A DNA stretch of 64,000 nucleotides from Gnetum montanum (taxonomy: Eukaryota > Streptophyta > Gnetopsida > Gnetales > Gnetaceae): assembly GCA_015680685.1 (NCBI GenBank), contig MNCI01026969.1:160136-224135 (forward strand), read 5' to 3'. The notes below the pieces were generated by a model, which searched no databases, was not told the origin of the DNA, and saw only the letters and a list, made by a program, of their open reading frames with translations. The translations under genes were made by a program, and so were the position numbers. Below, in pieces: positions 55,671 to 64,000 of the stretch (within the stretch, counting starts at the first letter, position 1; each line of letters opens with the position of its first letter).

Positions 55671-58600
55671 AAAATAGAACTACCTTACAAGTTGGGCTTT
55701 TTTCATCAATTATTTCCCAAATTTCTCCTACTAGTATTTGCATAATTTAGAAATTAAAAAGATGCAAGCACTGCTTAGGTTAAATATTTGGCAAGATTTG
55801 ACGATAGATGTAATAATGAACAAAACTAAGATTACTCAAACTCACATTTCCACTCTTTAGAATCTTAGACATTACAGAAATAAATGAAAGCTATTTGATT
55901 GTATATGCAGAAACCATATAAGAAACACCAATGAGTCATATGTATAGCTTTGAAATGGTGATTTGGAAAATGCCTTTGCAATAACAACAGTATGTGAAAT
56001 ACCAATGAGTAATGTTTACAATTTTGAAATTGTGATTTAGAAATGCTAACTTGCAACTCCAATAGTTCTACTTACTTCTACCTTCTACTAAAATTTTTAA
56101 TGATATGTTATTCTACTTGTACATTAGTGGTAATAGCATAATTCACTAAAATCTATACATATGGGATAATAGCATATTTCACTAAAATCTATATGCTACA
56201 CCTTTTATTTCAATTAAAAATACATTTTCCTCTAAAGTAGTTTAATAGAATTTCATTATTCACTTCAAGACATCGTCTAATTAGAAATCAATGCTTAATA
56301 TTTCCTACTAGAATCAACCTATAGCTTGCTATTTCCAAATTAATAGTCTTACTCCTAGGTTAGCACTTCATTATTTCTAGAGGAAATTTTATATTCTATT
56401 ATTATAACATTAACATATAGAACTTGACTTTAAGTGAGACTTGATAAATTAAGTGATTCTCTAAAATTTAGCGTCAATGGTAGAATATTTAATTTACTTG
56501 GATGGTTGAACATGTTTGGCCAGATGGTGTTAACATTATTTAGTTAGAAATAATTTGCTAGTTTAAGTTATAAAAGCGGCATCACTATACTGCTAAAATT
56601 CTTCTAGATTGTTATGGTTGGTTGACAAACTTACTAAGTACTAGGTTGTGTATTCAAACAGAACCACATCTAATAAGATAATCTATTAAATGATTATATA
56701 TTACAATGGACATTGTTCTAAAGGCTTTTTGTGAAAGAGAACCAATCATGGTAAGACCCTTGCATGATTAAAATGCATTATAAGTTTAGCATCTAGAGGA
56801 AAGTTGTAATTTTAAATCATGGTGAATTAAAAGGTACTACATTCAAGTTAGAGAAACCTAAGTGACTAGCCTAGCTTAACTATATCATTGGCCCTTAAGG
56901 GTAGAAAGGACATGACGCATCCATGGTACCAAGTAATGAATTGTAGATTTAGAGTTCATTGAAAATTAAATTTCATGTGCATCCAAGATTTCCATTATTT
57001 TGTTATCCAAGCTTTGCAAGAGAATCTTGAACATATAGCATCCCTTCATACTACATTATCATTACCCTCGTCATGGATGAAATACCAACAATGTTATATT
57101 GTGATTCCTTTTAAAGGAAAGAAAGTAATCATAACTAAAATTAAGGAGAGACATTAAGGTATACATGTGTGCTTCTATGAATACATTGATTTCATTCACT
57201 TATAATAAAAATCTTGAATAATTTTTGTTAACTTCTAGTTTTGACAACTCTTGATTAATAAGAGAAGACATAAGATAAGTTCAAAATGAAATGATAAGGT
57301 GGGAAATGTATGTCAAACCTAAAATAAGCTAACTATATATATAGCCCAAAACATATATCCAATAGAGTATATTTAAAAATTAGAAGAATATAATAATACC
57401 TACAACCTCTTGTTTAACAAGGCAATGAGATAACTATTTGAGTCATTAATGATTAGCTAAAGAGGAATACATATGACTTTTAATATATCATTTTGGCTAT
57501 ATGTCTTGGGATATGCTTATAGTCATATTATTTTAGGTTGTTGCACTTCGTTTCTATATAATAAGCATAGGTTTATTTAAAGCATTAAAAATTTTCTTAA
57601 TTTTAAAAAATAATTTAATCACTTATAAAGTTATGAGGGGTTAGGAAATAATGTTTTTAATTCATATAATAAAATATTATATAATTTGAAAATAACACAA
57701 TGAAGCAATTAATGGTATATATAATTAGAAGGGTTCATACAAAATTTAACAATATGTTTAACCAACATTTAAAATGCATTCTCTTTTCATGAAGCATATT
57801 TCCTTCTCCACATGTATTCAAGGAGAGATGAATCATGTAACTTCCACCTTAAACCATTTCATGGAATCCTAGCTTTTACTACTCACCATGTGCTTTTAAT
57901 AGTATTTGTATGAACACCTGTCACTAGGTCTTTAAAATGCAATGACTAATTCATTATCCTATGATCAAACTAAAGTTGATAAAGCCATTCTGAATCATAA
58001 GCCTTCTACATATCACTATAAATAAGAGTCAAGTTTAATCAATAGATAAATACTATTTATCAATATTTCTTTAGACCTATTCTGAACAGCAACAAGAAAC
58101 AGATTGTTTAAGTCACACTCAATTCCTATTTGAGTCACGCTCAGTTCCTCCAAATATCCAACAATTTCTTACAAGTCTACCTCTGTTATATTTTCTTTTC
58201 TCAAACTTAGACTCATCTATCTCTACTATTTTTTCTAGACCTCCAATTTTTTGTAGATTTTTTAGTTAAGCATCTACACATACATTTCTAAAAAAGTTAA
58301 ACCAATCCATAACAGTGTGTTTTGAAACTTGGTTTTGAACTTCTACATACTTAGTGGAGCATTTCCAACTCCAATCATACATTATCATAAGTATTTTCTT
58401 TAATTCTAATTTTGATTTCATGAACCAAGTTCCAAAATGCATGTTTTCTTTTTTATCACATCAAAGACATACAAATTTACATCATTCTTTCTTTGAAGAA
58501 TCTTTTTGTTTTTTCATTGCTATGTTACAATTTGAACATTTTCCCTATATAAAAGGTCTAACTCTTCACATAAATTAATACAATTTTCTAATTTTTGAAT

Positions 58601-60043
58601 TCTTTGATATAGTTATTCCCTAATCATAGATGAAAGGTCCTAAAATATAAATATCATTGTAGATAACAAATACATTACTCTAGCTATTTAAAATTTCATA
58701 AAATAATTAATAAATCATACAACTAGGTAAAACTCAATAAAAAATACCATCCTAAATTGAAAATATTGGCAAAACTCTCGTGCAACCGAATTACTCTTAT
58801 TAGTATACAAAACTACAAAAAACAATAAAGTCTTACAAAAAAACATGAAAAAGAATAATGTAAAATGGTGCTAACAATGCTTAGAATTAACCATATTAGT
58901 ACATTCAATAGATTCTTATTAGTTTATGGAATTAATGTTCAATTTGAATTATAATAGTATGCATAGTTTATCATTACATAAGGAGGAAGGTGCTTACACC
59001 AGGTTTTGCTATTTTTTCTTCATAAGTCGTGTATAAGTTTTTTAATAATATTTCATCCCAAGATATATAAAGTTAAATTTAAACTTTATAATTACCAAAT
59101 TAAGAATTTTGCCACTAGAGTAACACTTCATTGATTAATCATGAGATAAAGATTTATTAGCTCAATATAAATAATAACCATTTACATTTACTACAAATTA
59201 TAACCATTTTTCCAAATGTATTTCATGTGCTTCTAAAGTATTTGGGTTGCTTTTCACTTTTCATTAAGTAGACCCACTTGGAAAATACCTTAGAATTTCG
59301 GTAAAAACAATCCTCTGAATGCAATGCCAACCTAGCACCCAATTTAAAATCACCATATGATGTGAAGGTGGATAGACATGAGTTTTTTAATCACTCCAAA
59401 CATATCAGAACCTTTGGGGATGCTTGCATGGTATGGAATGCTAAAGCAACAGAAAACAAAAAAGAGGGACTTATAATTGGAATTTAATTTGATTAACCAC
59501 AATTGTTTTTCTATATTTTAGTGTTGGGCTTCTAGAAAACACCAAAAGTTGACAAAAGAGCCCGACAATTGAAGGTTTCCCACCTCTATTGTCATCTTAA
59601 AGCTAGGCCACTATGCCATGGTTGTGTATATCCTTGCTACTAGGAATTTGATGCATAAGATTAATTTCAGAATTCTTCTTTTTTATTTTTTTGGATTTAT
59701 AACACAAACGCTGCAGAATCAAATTTAACCTTTAAATGGGTTCCCCAAAAGAAATTCATAGTATCTGATTCTTCATAAAATAAAAAATATAATAACGTTA
59801 AAAAAATACAATGGTTATTTCAATCTTAGCCTACCTTGACATTGCAGTCAGAAAATGCAAAACGCAGTGATTACTCTACAAAATTCCAGTGATGAATCAA
59901 AATAGTAAAGAAATTGGCACTGCAATCAAAATAGCAAAGGAATTGGTTATCATAACAGCATACAAACTCTCATTCGTTTAGCAGTGCACACAAAGTTTTT
60001 ATTATCTCCCGCCGAAATTATTGAAATATAAAGATCAAATTTG
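55671..60043. other. AT-rich DNA, no genes seen
   Basis: 4.4 kb very rich in A and T with only short random open stretches on both strands. I found no LTR, LINE or tandem array. The segment is enclosed by the inverted repeat arms and could be the body of an old element, but nothing in it supports a transposase. Confidence 0.4.
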
Positions 60044-60165
60044 AGAAGAAGAACGTCAATATAGCAGGAGTTCAAAGTGAGAAAGTTCCGCTGCGTGTGT
60101 AGTGTTTTAGAAAGGTAAATGACGGGAAAAAAAGAGAAATGTGCCCCCTTCTGGAAAAAAAAGCC
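60044..60165 (-). repeat. Right arm of the distant inverted repeat
   Basis: The reverse complement reads GGGCACATTTCTC, CATTTACCTTTCTAAAA and ACTTTCTCACTTTGAACTCC, matching 55547-55670. Both arms have a long T run just outside their start. Confidence 0.7.
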
Positions 60166-60193
60166 GGACCTTCTGGAAAAAAAAAAGCCGGAC
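60148..60193. repeat. Two-copy tandem repeat (22 and 24 bp)
   Basis: CTTCTGG, an A run and GCCGGAC occurs twice in a row, differing by two A residues. It lies at the edge of the CpG-rich patch. Confidence 0.85.
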
Positions 60194-60480
60194 ACGAGAG
60201 CACAGCACCAGCTCCCGTATTAGGCAATGTTTCCAAAATCGGCTGCAAAATGCAGTTGTAAACGCAGCGCCCACGAAACCAACGTCCAAATTCACGCAGA
60301 AAGGATTAGGGGCCTACAGAGAATGTGAGAAAACCAGGCTCAAAGATTAGCCGCAGGGCAGGGGCATCACGCGCCACGCGAGATCCGGAATCAGCAACGA
60401 AGGAAGTAAACGTCACAGAGAACCGTGAAAAGCGCCATTGCCGCGCAGGTGGATGTGTGCACTTTCCTAATAACACATGT
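60194..60480. promoter_or_regulatory. CpG-rich patch upstream of the ankyrin gene
   Basis: Unlike the CpG-poor surroundings, this stretch holds many CpG sites (for example CATCACGCGCCACGCGAGA and GCCATTGCCGCGCAGG). Unmethylated gene-proximal DNA in plants keeps CpG, so this may be an upstream regulatory region or an untranslated exon. No TATA box is defined. Confidence 0.35.
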
Positions 60481-60710
60481 AAAAGGTTCGGTCCGATATT
60501 TGTGCATGTTGCCCCAAAAAACGCATTAACTTCGACTTTGAAGATTAGAATCTATTCTCATGTATGTAGAACCACTCCAATAAAAAGTGGGCCTTTATTC
60601 CTATGTACGTAGACCCACTCCAAATTTGGTTGTCTTCGTGATTATTATCTGGCATCTACTGGCATAGTTTTCTATGTTTTCTATGTTGGCGATTTAAGCC
60701 CATACATTTT

Positions 60711-60893
60711 TATAATAAATTTTATTTTTAGAAAGAAATCAATAAATTTAGGTATCATTTTTATTTCAGATTTATCCTTACTTGCAGAATCAGAAATTTT
60801 TGCCGATGCAAGTTGAATCAGAACACATTTATAATAAAATTTATTTTTAAAAAGAAATTAATAGATTTAAGTATCACTCTTGCGATCTTTATT
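60711..60893. repeat. Direct repeat pair, about 60 bp at 119-bp spacing
   Basis: TTATAATAAATTTTATTTTT, AAAGAAATCAATA and TTTAGGTATCA near 60711-60765 recur as slightly diverged copies near 60829-60885. The pair lies in the AT-rich upstream region of the ankyrin gene. Confidence 0.65.
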
Positions 60894-60940
60894 TATTAAA
60901 TATAACTCGACCGGATTTACCGATTTATCTGCTTTATGAC

Positions 60941-61072
60941 AAGACTTTAAACATTGGCCGTCCTTTGAAGCTTCAACAAGATAATTTTTTCTCTTTGAAC
61001 CTTAAACACATTCTTTCTTCTTTACTGTCAGGACTTTAAACATTGGCCATCCTTTGGAGCTTGACCAAGAGA
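60941..61072 (+). repeat. Direct repeat pair, about 43 bp at 89-bp spacing, across the proposed gene start
   Basis: AGACTTTAAACATTGGCC at 60942-60959 and GGACTTTAAACATTGGCC at 61031-61048 begin two matching segments; the second includes the most upstream possible start codon (61054). The duplication suggests that residues just after 61054 may be 5' untranslated sequence. Confidence 0.75.
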
Positions 61073-61885
61073 ATGCTGTCTTTCATTACTGTCAAACACT
61101 CCAACGCGCTCACCGAAAGTTGGATACTTCCATGTCTCGCAAGGAATACTTTTCAATCCTCCGATCTCTCTTCTTGACGCATAGTAGCAAAGACTACTCA
61201 ACTGAGAGTCTATCACAAGCAACTGCTACTAAATTTCAGTCTCGGGCTCTGCTCACTGCCCAGCTACTTAAACGCCAATATGCAATGCAATTGCAATTGC
61301 ATGTGCAGTATAGTTGGACCAAAATGGCTGATCTACTGAAAGCCATTGCTGGAACGTTTCGGGTGCTCTCAAAGCGTCTCAGATTCGCTATCAGGAAAAT
61401 GGATCCCGACCTATATACAGCCTCTATGCAATCCAATTTTGAGGTTCTTACGGCAAAACTCCATGAATCATCCTTTACGATTTTGAAAAGGACTCCAAAT
61501 GGAGGCACGCTGCTTCACATTTGCGATGGTGAAGGGGACGCATCGGCAGTGAGAATGATAGCCAACTGCTATGAGTTAAGTGCTCCATGGATTCAGATGC
61601 GGCCACTGATCCAGGTCAAGAATTCCAGGGGCAACACGGCTCTTCATGAGGCTGCCGCACAATGAAACTTAGAAATGGTAAACCTTCTTCTGCAATTAAA
61701 CAAAAAGCTCGCCAACAAACGCAACAACAATGGTGAGACTGCGTTATTTCTTGCGTGTGAAAATGGTAAAGCTGCAGCGGTGGAGGCAATTTTGTCCTCC
61801 GGATCCTCGTCCGCAAGGATGTTCGCTATGGCAAGTAAAGACGGTCAGAATTGCTTGCACATAGCTGCTTACAAAGGACGCATAG

Positions 61886-62224
61886 GTATACTATTTTCTA
61901 TACCTGGTAGTCTGCTTTGGGGTTCAGAATTTATAAAATTTGTGCACTTGCTTGCTTGTTGCAATTTGGTTTCATTATTTCTTTTGGTCCATTAAATTCA
62001 GTATTTTTTGGAGTGCTAAAATGTAAAGCAATTTGGTTCTGCGTTAATTCAATTTTACTGTCAGTTAATCTGACTAAAGCAAAATTTGGGTTAAGTGAAA
62101 GTAAATTCCAATTAAAACTGGACTTGTTCAACGAAATTGCTTGAAATTTTGGTGAATCTGTGGTTGGAGACAGAATTCAATTGAGTTTGAAGGAAATGTT
62201 CTGACAGTGCTCAGGGTTTTGCAG
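61886..62224 (+). other. Intron 1 of the ankyrin gene
   Basis: 339 bp, T-rich, GTATAC at the donor and TTTTGCAG at the acceptor. Joining the exons keeps phase 1 and gives GRIEVIAQKEE. The open stretch reading into it at 61886-61995 is intronic. Confidence 0.75.
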
Positions 62225-62634
62225 AGGTAATAGCACAGAAAGAAGAAAGGGTGCCAAAGTACTTGGAGAAATGCGACGACAGTGGAGCAACGCCTTTGCA
62301 TTGTGCAGCGGAGGGAGGTCACAGTGAAGCAGCACAATTCCTGGCACGCTGCAGACCTGATGTATGCTACAAATACGATAAATTGGGAAGATCCCTCATT
62401 AGGAGCAACGCAGATACCATTGAAGCCATAACCAACGAACGTCGTCCCTGACTGCATCAGCATGCTGAGCAAGTGCGGAAAGAGTATTCTTCACTACGCC
62501 GTGGAGAATGATCACATTTATTTGGTTCAGTGGCTATCTCTCAACAGACGCAATATAAACTGCGTGGGGTTGAGCGCGATAAAAAGGGCAACCAACCTTT
62601 GCATCTGGCCGCCAGAAATGGCATTGACGAAACT

Positions 62635-62739
62635 GTAAATCAAAAATATTTAACTAAGATGCATTTACATTAGCGCATGAAAAATCTAACCCAAGGCAAA
62701 GAAAAAATTCAAATTTGCTTGGTTCGCTTTGCATTGCAG
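62635..62739 (+). other. Intron 2 of the ankyrin gene
   Basis: 105 bp, GTAAAT donor and GCATTGCAG acceptor, phase 0. It separates the NQPLHLAARNG repeat from VKTLIERYPRV. Confidence 0.75.
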
Positions 62740-63554
62740 AGGGTGAAGACACTGATAGAAAGATATCCGCGAGTTCAGGTGAATGGGATAAACAGGGAAG
62801 GGTTCAGAGCAGTGGACCTCATTTACAGCAGCCGCAACAGATCCAAGGAGTGTGCGCTCAAAGCGAAACGCTACCTGCAATGTGCAGGGGCGCTGGTAGG
62901 CCATGATGAGGAAAGCCCAAAGACGTGAGTGAGCGAGAGAGCAGAAGCCAACGCAACAGCCGCATGATCCCTCATATAAGAGATTCATGGGTTTGCTCAA
63001 TTACCAAGTGCAAGCTTCCTCTCTCTTACTGGATTTGTTAGTTTTACTGGACTGCTAAATTATTGGCAGTTCATTCTTGAGAAGCTTCAAGATAAGCTGG
63101 ATGGCTAGAAGGGTCAACTGGTTCTTCCTATAGGATGCTTGTATTGGCATAATTTGTTTTACAAGGCATGAAAGATTTCAAGCCATTCTTTTATTACCCA
63201 AACATGATTTAGGAAGAAATGGATAGAATAATTGCTAGAAATTTACCATGCCATGACTATCGATTGGACTACAGCATAAAAGCCTCATTTTTTAATTAAT
63301 AAGCTTTTCTTTCACATGTCACCAAAGAAAAAGGACTATGGCAATTCATCCCAAAAGGACTAGAAGAGTGGTTTGCAGTAATCTTTATTCTTCTTAATTC
63401 CTAAATGCTAAACTCAATGGTTACATTTTGCATGCATATTTATAAAACTTTGACACAACCAACACCTAGTCCAACGTTTTGTGTCTTGTGCAGGCATCCA
63501 GAGAGCAAGGTTGAAACTAGAGGAGTTCAGTTACTAGCAGCTCAATTCAATTGA

Positions 63555-64000
63555 GCCTAAAGCTGCAATAATTACAGAAAGCTGCTAGGATGGGAACCAC
63601 TAGACCATTAAATATATCTAGCACGATCAAACCAGCATGCATAACTTCCAACTCCTTATGGCACAGTGCTTCAGATCTACTGGTAGATGAATGGCAATGG
63701 TTTCGAGGGACCAATGAGATAAATCACTGCATCATCTTATATTTGATTGTCCTCTCATCAAGGAATGGTACAGGCCATTACAGTTGCCAAACAACTGGAC
63801 ATGCTACAAATCCTACAGAAGGCAAGTCTAGCCTACTCATAAAACATTTTTTATACACAGATTGTTGTGCCCATGCAACATTAATCACAAACCTGCACGT
63901 CATCAAGTGTTTACACCAACAATATACATGGTTATCCACTTAGGAATGCTGGCACCAATTGATGGACCTAAAACATATTTTTAAATCCAGCCAAGGACAA
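63555..64000. other. Downstream of the ankyrin gene, no gene identified
   Basis: A 117-codon open stretch on the plus strand (63590-63943) has no recognisable domain and an ordinary composition for chance. It may be the 3' untranslated region of the ankyrin transcript or intergenic DNA. Confidence 0.3.

Larger units (their letters stand above)
61399..63554 (+). pseudogene. Ankyrin-repeat protein gene (ACD6/ITN1-like), three or four exons, disabled
   Basis: This resembles plant ankyrin proteins that begin MDPxLYxA. I chose ATG 61399 (MDPDLYTASM); an in-frame ATG at 61054 would add 115 unfamiliar residues. Exon 1 is 61399-61885: GGTLLHICDGEGD, GNTALHEAAAQ, GETALFLACENGK and GQNCLHIAAYKGR are ankyrin repeats. 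A TGA at 61663 replaces the Gly after HEAAAQ. Exon 2 is 62225-62634: GATPLHCAAEGGH, then a frame change near 62440, KSILHYAVENDH, a compensating change near 62565, and NQPLHLAARNG. Exon 3 starts at 62740 (VKTLIERYPRVQVNG) and reads to a TGA at 62926. A strong donor at 62925 and acceptor at 63492 allow a fourth exon (63494-63554). Intron phases agree at every junction. No PGG or membrane region is seen, so it is shorter than full relatives. Confidence 0.8.

Noticed and set aside
60107-60350. Overlapping short open stretches on both strands near 60.2 kb
   Set aside because: They arise from the inverted repeat arm and tandem A runs in a CpG-rich patch; no family or splice context supports them.
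63590-63943. 117-codon open stretch downstream of the ankyrin gene
   Set aside because: No domain, no start context, and composition typical of chance; it may be 3' untranslated sequence.

Overview
This window looks like heterochromatic-style DNA from a large plant nuclear genome. Almost everything from base 1 to about 55 kb is retrotransposon-derived: Ty3/gypsy elements of the Athila/Tat type with tRNA-Asp primer sites, copia-type LTRs, and two plant L1-like LINEs. The last 9 kb holds low-copy-looking DNA and one decayed ankyrin-repeat gene with spliceosomal introns. A seed plant is certain enough; a gymnosperm or another repeat-rich lineage is my guess. I see no bacterial genes, rRNA, tRNA or CRISPR.

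Layout. (1) 1-3832: element A, minus strand, with protease start, gag, primer site and 5' LTR; it sits inside the 5' LTR of element B. (2) 3833-12476: element B, plus strand, with gag, a non-coding spacer, a second ORF (ORF2) and a 3' LTR, but no pol. B sits in element C. (3) 12477-24360: element C, minus strand, autonomous type (integrase, RNase H, RT flank, protease, gag, LTR). It is broken by a partial element D (about 14355-16595), a solo LTR (19193-20062), a copia-like inverted repeat (20286-21117 plus leader) and a copia solo LTR (23068-24146). (4) 24361-33690: LINE 1, split by complete element E (25033-31651, target duplication ATTAT). (5) 34589-40947: a copia-type LTR element (G) with no recognisable protein. 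(6) 41580-54960: LINE 2, minus strand, split by complete element F (43680-52860, target duplication ACATC). (7) 54961-61000: AT-rich unique DNA with a distant inverted repeat and a small CpG-rich patch. (8) 61054-63554: ankyrin-repeat pseudogene.

How the parts relate. A and C have gag plus pol. B, E and F have the same kind of LTR ends (TGATGA...TCATCA), the same primer site and a related gag, but carry a spacer and ORF2 where pol should be. This suggests a pol-less family mobilised by enzymes from A/C-type relatives. ORF2 starts right after a 3' splice-site-like sequence, so it may be made from a spliced RNA, as proposed for env-like genes of Athila-type elements. Most LTRs carry an array of GATATC palindromes with 14-bp spacing just upstream of a TATA box, which is the most distinctive unexplained structure here.

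Limits: all domain calls are by eye, all genes are broken by stops or frameshifts, and boundaries given without a target duplication are approximate.
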